Part shown: positions 31,042 to 38,124 of the stretch, piece after piece
Layout of the letters: every line of letters begins with the position of its first letter
Position numbering within the stretch: position 1 is the first letter of the stretch
NCBI GenBank assembly: GCA_021732025.1
Contig: JAKFVU010000064.1
Coordinates: 1 to 38,124, forward strand
Length of the DNA: 38,124 bases
Direction: 5' to 3'
Origin: Candidatus Obscuribacterales bacterium
GTDB lineage: Bacteria; Cyanobacteriota; Vampirovibrionia; Obscuribacterales; Obscuribacteraceae
Notes under the pieces: model-generated
Databases searched by the model: none
The model's input: only the letters and a program-made list of their open reading frames with translations
Told to the model about the DNA's origin: nothing
Position numbers and translations under genes: made by a program

Positions 31042-32633
31042 TGGTGATCGTGCCCGCAATCGTCACAGTCGTGTTCTGCTGCTTCAAGTGCATCTAGATA
31101 TGTAGAATCGATAGAATTTATTCTGGCGAGCATGGCTTCAGCTTCTTTCTCATTGTCTAGATGGGACAGGCAGCGGAATGCTGGTTCGAGCATCTCAAGC
31201 AATTCCACGTGATTCTCGCAAAGGTATCGCTCTAGAATTTCAGCATTTTCTAGATAGAGTGGCAATGCATCAGCGTAGCGTTCCATCGCTAACAAAGTAC
31301 CGGCTAATTCGTTGCGAACATCAACATCATCGACAAGAGTCAAGTTGATCTCGCCTTTAGCCACTTGTTCAGTGATTAACTTGGTTGCTTTTTGATGCAA
31401 ATCGAGAGCAGCCTCGAAGTCTTGGAGGAAATCGCACAAGGTACCGCAGGCCTGCAATTGCAAGGCATTCAATGGCCCCCCAAGGGTCGCATCTGCTTCA
31501 AAGCGCTTGGCGCGGGTTTTAATTTGCGATTGCAAATCAGCCAAAGCTTTCTTCTCGCCGCCAGAAAATTCCATCAAGATAGAGACAGTTTCGAAGAATG
31601 GAAAATATGTATAGTCGATACGGTCTGCTTCCCGCAGGGCGGTTTTGAGAGAGTTCTTCGCTTCTTTCTCGTTATTCTTTTCGGTGAAATGCTGGGCGCT
31701 CTCTAGAGCATCTTCCCAGCGCTTCCAGCGTTGCAAATCGTTAGCCGACTTGGCAATTTCTTCTAGCTTGCGGTTGTGACGGGCGAGCGGCTGCTCCAAA
31801 AAGTTTCTTAGCCAGTCCATGGCACCAGATACACAATTCCAGGCTGGAGCAGTATCTTCAACATGTCTATCAAGTCCGAATGCAACTATTGTCTCGTGGA
31901 GGTTCTCATCATCGTTGGTCAATCCACCAGCAATAAGAGTGCCTTTCATGAGCGCTCTCGATAGAGCGCTGCGAGAAATAATGGTATCGCCGGTTAGGGC
32001 AAAATGAATCAAGGCATTAAGATAGTGCCATTGCTCGTCGTTTTCAGTTTCGTCTTGCAGCATTGCTTGGGCCGCTTTCAATTCGCCCATTTGTAGCAAG
32101 AAGCTAATGGCCAGTTCGCGAGGAATGGCTTTAAACTCGACAGGTAATTCTTCTTTGTACTCGTGCAAGAAAGAGGTTAGTACTTCTATGGCTTCATTCT
32201 TTTTGCCGTTATTCCAATTGAGTTGAGCCAAATCAGCAATAGCTTGTGTGTAAGCTTCAGCATCGACTTGGTAGAGCTCAAAGTCTTCATCGCTGCACTC
32301 AGCCTTCAGTTGGTCGACAGCTTTTTTTGCATACTCTAGGGCTTCCGCAGTGTCAGCTGAACCTTCGCGGGCAAGAATCAAATTGGCTACACCACAACTT
32401 CCCTTTGCTTCTTTAAGGGCTTTGTGAGCAGCTTTAACTCGTTGTTCTACCGTTTCACCGAGAATCGCCACTGCCAGATATGCACTGAGTGATTCGGCAA
32501 CTGCTGCTTCAGAATCGCCATCTTCGGCTTCATAATCAGGATCGACACAGCTTTCAACTAGGTCGTCATGAGGTCCAATTCTCAGATGAGTGGATGTAGC
32601 TTCGGCCACGCTGCTGACGTCGTTGGACTTCAT
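31038..32633 (-). CDS. ST7-like TPR protein with a Cys/His-rich tail
   Basis: A 531-residue protein without a signal or TM. Residues about 60-250 (GSCGVANLILAREG, then LLQMGELKAAQAMLQDE and WHYLNALIHFALTGD) resemble the ST7-like tetratricopeptide domain of bacterial proteins. About 320-510 holds further TPR-type helices, including IDYTYFPFFETVSI and MERYADALPLYLENAEILER. The last residues, HDCDDCGHDHH, form a compact potential metal site that the paralogue lacks. GAGG lies eight bases before the ATG. It is a clear paralogue of the next gene at 32715 and probably arose by tandem duplication. No enzymatic motif is seen. Confidence 0.82.
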   Translation of the reverse strand: MKSNDVSSVAEATSTHLRIGPHDDLVESCVDPDYEAEDGDSEAAVAESLSAYLAVAILGETVEQRVKAAHKALKEAKGSCGVANLILAREGSADTAEALEYAKKAVDQLKAECSDEDFELYQVDAEAYTQAIADLAQLNWNNGKKNEAIEVLTSFLHEYKEELPVEFKAIPRELAISFLLQMGELKAAQAMLQDETENDEQWHYLNALIHFALTGDTIISRSALSRALMKGTLIAGGLTNDDENLHETIVAFGLDRHVEDTAPAWNCVSGAMDWLRNFLEQPLARHNRKLEEIAKSANDLQRWKRWEDALESAQHFTEKNNEKEAKNSLKTALREADRIDYTYFPFFETVSILMEFSGGEKKALADLQSQIKTRAKRFEADATLGGPLNALQLQACGTLCDFLQDFEAALDLHQKATKLITEQVAKGEINLTLVDDVDVRNELAGTLLAMERYADALPLYLENAEILERYLCENHVELLEMLEPAFRCLSHLDNEKEAEAMLARINSIDSTYLDALEAAEHDCDDCGHDHH

Positions 32634-32669
32634 GAGAACCTCGGAGAAAGAAATATATGTAATGGGCTA

Positions 32670-32675
32670 ATTATA
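32670..32675 (-). promoter_or_regulatory. Candidate -10 box before the second ST7-like gene
   Basis: Read on the minus strand, TATAAT preceded by TG lies 37 bp before the ATG at 32633. No good -35 box is seen at the expected distance. It suggests that the downstream TPR gene has its own promoter in the 81-bp gap. Confidence 0.35.
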
Positions 32676-32714
32676 CAGGTGAAGACTAAGTGGAGTACTG
32701 AATAGTCGAAAGGC

Positions 32715-34295
32715 TTAACCGAAGGCAAACGGGTCTATTGCCTTCATTTTGTCGCTTAGTGCTGCTGTGCCGCCTATATCTCCCATTTGCTGGCAGCAGT
32801 CGTGAGCTAACTCTAAGGCCGGCAGTTCGTCAAAGTGAGTAGAACCTAAGTATCGCTCTTGCATGGCCAAACCTTGCTGGCAATACATTAGGGCCTCAGG
32901 GTAGCGGTTGAGTTCGTATAAGATCTCGGCTAGTGCTTGGCAAATTTCGGCAGCTTCGCTTAGGGTCAGAGGCGATGGTTGGCTCTCTAGCTCTGCTCGA
33001 ACCACTTCTAGAGCTTTAGATTGATAGTGACTTGCAGCATTGAGGTCTCCCAGCTCATGGTAGAGAGTGGCAAACGACTGAAGGTGCAGGGCCGCAAGGT
33101 TGTCTTGGGCCAGGCCGTTGAACCTTATTACCCGCTCATCTAGCTTGAGTCGCAGTTCTTGAACTAAAACGGGCTTGGGGTCGAGAGCTATCAACCCAGT
33201 CATTGTATTGAGAAATGGAAAGTATGAATAATCAATGCGTTCGGCTTCCCGCAGGGCCGCCTTGAACTCTTTGCCAGCCTCCTTATAGCTGTCGGTGTCC
33301 ATGAAGTATGCAGCGCTAGTTTCTCTACTGTCCCACAGTTCCCAGCGCTTTTTGTCTTTGCCATGAACGGCAATGGTCATAGATTCTCTGGAGGGAAGTG
33401 AATGGGGATGTTTAAATATTTCCTTCAACCATTCAGTAGCCTCTTCGTTCGATTGCCAGGCGCACACTGCCTTTTCAATACAGATAGCTTGATCGAATTG
33501 ATCGTTTGCCAGTTCTATTTCTGACGAGCCCCCAAGGAGCTTTTGCACAGTTTTTGTACCAGCTCTGAAAGCGCAGGCCAAAGCACTGCGAGATTCGAGG
33601 CAGTCACCGCCAATGGTGTAGTGAGTTAAAGCATTGAGGTAATGCCAAGATTCTATGTTATCTGGTTGACTGTGTAACAGAGCCTGGGCTTCCTTAGCTG
33701 CGCCCATCTGAATTAAGAGGCAGGCTAGTTGATCGCGCAAGATAATTTGGCAATCGCTCCAAAGATTGTCGTCTAAGCTAAAGTCTTTTTCTAATTGCTC
33801 TTTGAGCATGGCGATGGCATCATCACGTTGACCAGCAACGAAAGCCATTTCTGCTGCGTCTGCAAGTGCCACCGTGTAGGTATAGCTATAGATACAATAG
33901 TCGGTGAAGTTGTTGCTATGCAGCTCTTGTTTTATTCTGTCTATGGCCCGCTGCGAATAAATCATTGCCGATTCGGGGCTGTTCACCCCTTCTCGCGCTA
34001 GCACAAGCCAAGCCAACCCGCAGGTGCCATTCGAAGCTTCAATGGCCTCTCTGGCAGCGCTCACACGCTCATGGAGTGCTTGGGCTGCTAGTGCTTTTTG
34101 CAGTAGCATGCCGACAGTTTTGCCGACATGTATTTGCCGGTTTTTGTGCGTTTGCTTGTCTTGGTATTCGGGCTCAAAATTTTCTGTGAAGTCGCAAGTC
34201 TCTAGCAAATCGAGATGTGGCCCCAATTTCATTTTCATTGGCCACGGTGAAGTTGGTGCCTGACTTGGCAATAGAGAGACATCGGAAGTATTCAT
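32715..34295 (-). CDS. ST7-like TPR protein (tandem paralogue)
   Basis: A 526-residue paralogue of the gene at 31038. Shared landmarks are KLGPHLDLLETC near the start, GTCGLAWLVLAREG, LIQMGAAKEAQALL, WHYLNALTHYTIGGD, REAERIDYSYFPFLNTM and QERYLGSTH near the end. It has no Cys/His-rich tail and ends KAIDPFAFG. The ribosome-binding site GAGG and the next bases up to the ATG (GAGGTACTCATG) nearly repeat those of the paralogue (GAGGTTCTCATG), which also supports a tandem duplication. No signal, TM or catalytic motif is visible. The role is probably protein-protein interaction in the cytoplasm. Confidence 0.82.
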   Translation of the reverse strand: MNTSDVSLLPSQAPTSPWPMKMKLGPHLDLLETCDFTENFEPEYQDKQTHKNRQIHVGKTVGMLLQKALAAQALHERVSAAREAIEASNGTCGLAWLVLAREGVNSPESAMIYSQRAIDRIKQELHSNNFTDYCIYSYTYTVALADAAEMAFVAGQRDDAIAMLKEQLEKDFSLDDNLWSDCQIILRDQLACLLIQMGAAKEAQALLHSQPDNIESWHYLNALTHYTIGGDCLESRSALACAFRAGTKTVQKLLGGSSEIELANDQFDQAICIEKAVCAWQSNEEATEWLKEIFKHPHSLPSRESMTIAVHGKDKKRWELWDSRETSAAYFMDTDSYKEAGKEFKAALREAERIDYSYFPFLNTMTGLIALDPKPVLVQELRLKLDERVIRFNGLAQDNLAALHLQSFATLYHELGDLNAASHYQSKALEVVRAELESQPSPLTLSEAAEICQALAEILYELNRYPEALMYCQQGLAMQERYLGSTHFDELPALELAHDCCQQMGDIGGTAALSDKMKAIDPFAFG

Positions 34296-34357
34296 GAGTA
34301 CCTCACATTTTTATTCAAGGGTTACTCATTGCAATACGTTCAAACTAGCAAAATAGT

Positions 34358-35629
34358 TCAATGATGTCTGTGCTGTTTTTCCGTTATTTTGCTTTTTTCT
34401 TTGAGTTTGGCTTCTAATATTGCTTTAGCTGCCTCTCCTCCCTCTATGCCCCAGAAGCCCCTTACTGCGCCAATTGTTTCAGGATCTGAGCTTGAACAAA
34501 ATAGTAAGTCCATCTTCGACTTTCCATAGGGTTTGGCATTAATTGGTCCAAATTCTTGGTCGCTGAATTTTACTAATTCACTAACTTCATTGTCTGCAAA
34601 TACAAGGGCTCTGTGATCGGTTAATGCATATATAGTATGCAGTTCTCTTTTTTGTGAAAAGTAGGGAATAGATAGCATGCCTAGTCCGACCGCAACAAAA
34701 GGTAGACCCCAAAGCACCATGAGACTTCCACCTATTTTGCTGTCGTTGCGGATGCCCGTTATGGCACCACCCACCCAACAAATACTGACGATTGTCCAGA
34801 TGATGGCAAAAGGAATGAAAACAATCTTGGCCATGCCTTCGTGACCAGGCTCGGGGGTGGCGACAAACAATATATTTTCGTTTGCTGCAATTTTTGCATG
34901 CGCTTGTTGGCGCAGAGTATTAGTCAACGTTTGCTCTGGTGCTCCGGCCTTAATTGACAAGGATGGTTTCTCTAGAGCCGCTAGCCACCAACCGACAAAT
35001 GGTGCTGCTGTAACCACAGCGCAAACAATAATTAGCAGTTTTAACCCGGGTGGCACCGTTCTATCTGAATTGCCAAAAGCCAACCACGGTGTAGGATCTT
35101 TAGCCGAGTAAGCTTCATAGGGGTTTTTGAGTAAGTGCTTGATTCGTGCTCTTTCGTACTCAGCCGTTTTGAGCAGTGAAAGATACGATTTTGTCAGAGG
35201 AACGATTTCACCTGACTTCAGTAAGAACTGCAGGCGATATGCTTCATCTCCTTCAGAATCTTTACTGGTACTAATGGTGATGTCAGCAATTGTTTGACAA
35301 TCGATAGTGCGTATTATGCGTTTGCTAAATCGCTTGCCGAAGATTACGCGGTTACAGCTGCGGTCTAATAGTATTTCATCAAGCCCCGCTTTTACTATCA
35401 TGAAAGCTACAAATGCCGAAGCAAATCCCATAGAAGAAAGGGCTAGCTTGGCTACGAGCGATAGCTGATCACTGTTTGAGGCCAAACCCCAAGGTGCAAT
35501 AACAAATAGAATTCCGCCAAAGAGAAATGGTAAGGCAAAGAACCAGGTGAGAATTGAATCTCTAAGCAGAATAGTTGTATTGGTGCCAGGTCTCTGGTAA
35601 CCAACCAATCTTTTTTCTTTTCTTGCCAT
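34358..35629 (-). CDS. Membrane protein with bacterial PH-like segments
   Basis: A 423-residue protein with about five hydrophobic segments. A pair lies near residues 25-80 (WFFALPFLFGGILFVIAPWG and the following helix), one near 200-220, and two at about 270-325. Between the first pair and the third helix is a domain of beta strands around RVIFGKRFSKRIIRTIDCQT. After the last helix, IYALTDHRALVF has the Y.LT..R..V pattern of bacterial PH (YdbS/bPH2-like) domains. The C-terminus is Lys/Glu/His-rich. I cannot name a family or function. It lies 62 bp before the first ST7-like gene and 37 bp after the EF-hand gene. Confidence 0.75.
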   Translation of the reverse strand: MARKEKRLVGYQRPGTNTTILLRDSILTWFFALPFLFGGILFVIAPWGLASNSDQLSLVAKLALSSMGFASAFVAFMIVKAGLDEILLDRSCNRVIFGKRFSKRIIRTIDCQTIADITISTSKDSEGDEAYRLQFLLKSGEIVPLTKSYLSLLKTAEYERARIKHLLKNPYEAYSAKDPTPWLAFGNSDRTVPPGLKLLIIVCAVVTAAPFVGWWLAALEKPSLSIKAGAPEQTLTNTLRQQAHAKIAANENILFVATPEPGHEGMAKIVFIPFAIIWTIVSICWVGGAITGIRNDSKIGGSLMVLWGLPFVAVGLGMLSIPYFSQKRELHTIYALTDHRALVFADNEVSELVKFSDQEFGPINAKPYGKSKMDLLFCSSSDPETIGAVRGFWGIEGGEAAKAILEAKLKEKSKITEKQHRHH

Positions 35630-35666
35630 TTGTTTAACACACGTCTAGAGCACAGCTAGCGCATTT

Positions 35667-36479
35667 CTAGCGTACAAATTGTCTCTTCCATTCTTTAGCA
35701 TAGTCTGCAAACATGCCGGTTTCGCGCAAGGCTCTCAAGGCTTTGAGCTGTCCTTCTGATGCTTCAATGTCGCCTTGATTGACGCCCCGTATGGCTTTTG
35801 CGACCTGCCAGCCGGCCTGTTTCCACAACGGATAGTGGCCGTTGTCTGCGCCATTTTCGTGGTCGATTATGGCCTGGGTAGCTTTCTCTGGCGTCATATT
35901 AATAAGGCGGTTGCCGTGATAGCCATCATCTAAAGTTATCAGCGCGTGCCAAGGGTCTTTTTTTCCATGCCATGAATCAATCGTTTTCGGCACTTGGTCT
36001 TTATCTTCGATGGGCAAACCCATTTTGCCCATACCGATGCGAAAATCTGACCATAGCCGGCATTTCTCAAGCTCTGATAGATCTGGTCTTTTGGCAATGC
36101 GGTCCATGATTGAACCGATTTCGCCAAAACTAACTTTTCCGTCAGCGTCGCGGTTGTTGGCGTCGGCTTTGCTTGTGTACGGTTTGAGCAATTCACCGGC
36201 CATGCCTGCTATTTCTCGGCGGCGAGCATCAGGAATAGAACTAAAATCGGCAGGAAGCTGGGTGACAAGCTGAGGGCCGCCTTGGCCATCGAAAGCTTTC
36301 ATAGCATTGGCGTCGTTACCGCTGCTTTGGGCCAGCACCATTGAGCGGCGAAAGTCTTCTGGTTTGCTATAAAGCGACTGGGCGAGGTTGGGCTGCTCGC
36401 CTTTTCCATCACCAATAGGGTCGCGCTCAAGAGCTCGACCAGGGTTTTGTAGAGTGTCGCCTGTGGGTTTGTCAGACAT
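35667..36479 (-). CDS. Hypothetical protein with one canonical EF-hand loop
   Basis: About 270 residues from the ATG at 36479; a GTG three codons earlier is also possible, and neither has a strong ribosome-binding site. The N-terminal 60 residues are polar and low in hydrophobics. Residues 109-120 read NRDADGKVSFGE, which meets the EF-hand rule (oxygen ligands at 1, 3 and 5, Gly at 6, hydrophobic at 8, Glu at 12), flanked by helices. The second half is helical and aromatic-rich (GYHGNRLINMTPEKATQAII). It has no signal peptide. Calcium binding is plausible. It lies 54 bp after the ADP-ribosylglycohydrolase gene on the same strand. Confidence 0.75.
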   Translation of the reverse strand: MSDKPTGDTLQNPGRALERDPIGDGKGEQPNLAQSLYSKPEDFRRSMVLAQSSGNDANAMKAFDGQGGPQLVTQLPADFSSIPDARRREIAGMAGELLKPYTSKADANNRDADGKVSFGEIGSIMDRIAKRPDLSELEKCRLWSDFRIGMGKMGLPIEDKDQVPKTIDSWHGKKDPWHALITLDDGYHGNRLINMTPEKATQAIIDHENGADNGHYPLWKQAGWQVAKAIRGVNQGDIEASEGQLKALRALRETGMFADYAKEWKRQFVR

Positions 36480-36532
36480 AGTAAGCACTTAGCAGGTACT
36501 TCTAATAAATGCCCCATTTGTGGCAAAAATAA

Positions 36533-37606
36533 TCACTGCTTGGGCTTGATCGACAGAAGCACTATCCGGCGCAGGGTATGGCTGAGAATGAGTGGAATCA
36601 GCACAATATTGCGTCCCAGCGCTAGCGGCCAAGCGTAGCCGGGAATATCTGGGGTTTTGCCGCAGTTAATGTCAGCTAGGGCAAGGGCCAGTTTGCGCAA
36701 GTGGCTAGGGCCGAAGGGGCCATCATTAATCTGGTCGATTAATTTGCTGGGAATACCCTTTTCGCCCATGAGTGCCCCACACCAGGCACCTACGATAGCG
36801 GCATTGCTATCGGTATCGCCACCGGCCCTAATAGCCCATTGCAGTGCTGTTAATGTGTCGCTGCCCCAGCGCAGAAATGAGAAGGTGGCCAGGGCAACAC
36901 TGTGATTTACAAAGCCACTGCAGCCCAGCTGCCGGGCCGCCACTTCTATCGTGGCTTGCTCATCGCTGAGCTGGCGAGCCAATTTTAGTATTTTCAATAA
37001 TGATTGTTCTTTGACGACGGTTATGGCTTCATCAAAGCAGCCGTTGCGGCAGCCTTGATCGTGAGCGCCTCTGCTTGCATAGGCTGCTGCTGCCATTTCG
37101 GCGACAAACAAAGCTCCCTCAATTGCCCTTTGGTCGAGGTGGGTGGTGCGGGCAATACTGTCGCCCACTTTGAGTCGATATTCTTTGTTGTTGTGATAAA
37201 CGACGCCTATAATAGCTGCCCGCATGGCAGCTCCGTTGCCGGCTGACTGAATACCAGTTACTTTGGCTCCAGTTAGCATTTTTAGGCAAGACTGGCTGGT
37301 GGCGCGGCCAACACCAAAAGGCAGGCGAGAAAACCATCCCAGCATGGCCACTTTGAAGGCCTGTGTCGCTCCACTGAGGTCATTAGGATAGCGGGCCAGT
37401 GATTGGGCAAGCAGAGCAGCCTGCTCAGTATCGTCGCTGACAAAGCCAATGTTACCCAGTAAATAATAGCGGTCAATTGCAGCGGGAAACCAATTTGATA
37501 TCGTTTTGGCAGAAAGGCCTTCCATGAAGAGCCCTAAGGCATCACCAGTGGCGGTGCCAAGCAGCACACCAGCGAGATGGCTATAAATCTGACTATGTTT
37601 GGTCAT
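36533..37606 (-). CDS. ADP-ribosylglycohydrolase family protein
   Basis: A 357-residue all-helical hydrolase of the DraG/ARH family, which removes ADP-ribose from proteins or small molecules. Metal-binding motifs are all visible: GDALG (21-25), SDDTE (57-61), GNGAAMRAA (123-131) and, near residue 262, GGDTDSNAAIVGAWCGA. Two Mg ions would be held by the Asp/Thr residues. A hydrophobic segment near the C-terminus (about 335-350) may be a membrane anchor, which is unusual for the family. The ATG at 37606 overlaps the TGA of the preceding LRR gene as ATGA, so the two are co-translated. No ADP-ribosyltransferase is visible in the window. Confidence 0.92.
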   Translation of the reverse strand: MTKHSQIYSHLAGVLLGTATGDALGLFMEGLSAKTISNWFPAAIDRYYLLGNIGFVSDDTEQAALLAQSLARYPNDLSGATQAFKVAMLGWFSRLPFGVGRATSQSCLKMLTGAKVTGIQSAGNGAAMRAAIIGVVYHNNKEYRLKVGDSIARTTHLDQRAIEGALFVAEMAAAAYASRGAHDQGCRNGCFDEAITVVKEQSLLKILKLARQLSDEQATIEVAARQLGCSGFVNHSVALATFSFLRWGSDTLTALQWAIRAGGDTDSNAAIVGAWCGALMGEKGIPSKLIDQINDGPFGPSHLRKLALALADINCGKTPDIPGYAWPLALGRNIVLIPLILSHTLRRIVLLSIKPKQ

Positions 37607-38124
37607 TGGCTCAACCAATTTTCTGGTGATTCAACTTCTAGAATTGATTTTTCGTTTGCCACTACCTTTGGCAAAGTCAAACGTATGCGACGTGGTAAGC
37701 AGGCTTTGGCAAAGTCAGTGATGGCTTTCTTGCTAATAGTGCAGCCGTGAAAATCAATATAAGCAAGCTTGGGTAGGGTCGCTAGAATTGGTAATACTTT
37801 ATCTGAAGTTATACTCGCTTCTAAATTTAGGTATGAGAGATTTTTGCAAGTGGCTATCAATTTGGCATCGGCTTCAGATAATGGTTGCTCTAAAGCGTTT
37901 AGGCCAAGAGTATCAATTTTGTTTGAGCCTTGTAACGCTTGCAGCAGCTTCGTATGGTTGTGGATAAATCCGCAGTACAGCTTCCTCAGCTCTTTCAAGC
38001 GTTTGAAAGTGGCCATGCCATCGCCGCTTATATTGGTGCTGCTGACGTTGAGTACTTCGAGATTAGTCATTTTGTTTAGGTCGGCAATTTCTTCGTCACC
38101 CAGTATGCCACCTTGCAGGTTTAG
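37603..38124 (-). CDS. LRR protein tail, probably the end of a third receptor kinase, cut by the right edge
   Basis: The frame is open to the window end, and no start is required at the internal ATG at 38070: codons before it read LNLQGGILGDEEIADLNK, an LRR unit. In all, about 173 residues with at least five LRRs are visible, including MTNLEVLNVSSTNI, LSYLNLEASI and LAYIDFHGCTISKKAITDFA. The last repeats match the tails of both receptor kinases (for example VINVRGCKISKAALKTV in one), so a third kinase of the family, or a free-standing LRR protein, lies mostly outside the window. The stop overlaps the ADP-ribosylglycohydrolase start. Confidence 0.83.
   Translation of the reverse strand, partial: LNLQGGILGDEEIADLNKMTNLEVLNVSSTNISGDGMATFKRLKELRKLYCGFIHNHTKLLQALQGSNKIDTLGLNALEQPLSEADAKLIATCKNLSYLNLEASITSDKVLPILATLPKLAYIDFHGCTISKKAITDFAKACLPRRIRLTLPKVVANEKSILEVESPENWLSQ

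Noticed and set aside
1..38124. Mobile elements, CRISPR arrays, phage or defence islands
   Set aside because: No transposase, integrase, regular spaced repeats or known defence gene set was found; the ADP-ribosylglycohydrolase and nucleotidyltransferase lack toxin or antitoxin partners next to them.

Overview
This 38 kb window reads as bacterial chromosome, densely coded on both strands. I see no rRNA, tRNA, CRISPR array, transposase, integrase or phage gene. Many starts appear to be GTG or TTG. Outer-membrane-style features occur (a TonB C-terminal-like protein, many Sec signal peptides, one Tat signal). Most distinctive are large Ser/Thr kinases with a Cys-rich N-terminus and an extracytoplasmic leucine-rich-repeat tail, together with many lineage-specific hypotheticals. 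From memory of such gene content the best guess is a non-photosynthetic cyanobacterial relative (Vampirovibrionia/Melainabacteria, Obscuribacter-like). This is an inference and was not tested by a search.

Layout. 1-3.3 kb (minus): the start of a DHH-family phosphoesterase cut by the left edge, a histidine kinase and OmpR-type response regulator overlapping by one base, and a small unknown protein. 3.5-6.0 kb (plus): a secreted LRR protein and a membrane protein of unknown function. 6.1-8.8 kb (minus): an exported sulfatase followed 3 bp later by an exported formylglycine-generating enzyme. 8.9-11.2 kb (minus): an alpha/beta-hydrolase fused to a thioredoxin domain, a DUF3465 protein and a DUF202 membrane protein. 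11.3-13.3 kb (plus): a Bcr/CflA-type MFS exporter and an unknown protein. 13.3-15.1 kb (minus): a DUF2157 / GDYXXLXY membrane pair overlapping by ATGA. 15.2-16.3 kb (plus): a nucleotidyltransferase-fold protein and a TonB-C protein. 16.3-18.8 kb (minus): an alpha/beta hydrolase and a CPBP protease. 19-24.9 kb, mixed strands: two more hydrolases, a methyltransferase, an acidic protein, a metallothionein-like protein closed by a hairpin terminator, a catalase-like protein, a TPR protein and a secreted stand-alone SecD P1-head domain.

24.9-38.1 kb is one long minus-strand run. It starts at the right edge with the tail of an LRR protein overlapping an ADP-ribosylglycohydrolase by ATGA. It continues with an EF-hand protein, a PH-like membrane protein, two tandem ST7-like TPR paralogues, an LRR receptor kinase, an ArsC reductase, a Tat-exported DUF1460 amidase-like protein and a second LRR receptor kinase.

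The most interesting system is the kinase/LRR family. Two complete transmembrane kinases share an N-terminal duplicated Cys module and an ectodomain that ends in LRRs. A third LRR tail runs off the right edge and is translationally coupled to an ADP-ribosylglycohydrolase. A secreted LRR protein at 3.5 kb looks like a free-standing copy of the kinase ectodomain. Together they suggest a lineage-specific sensing and phosphorylation network. No gap between genes exceeds about 300 bp, and the noteworthy short gaps are annotated for palindromes, promoters and repeats.
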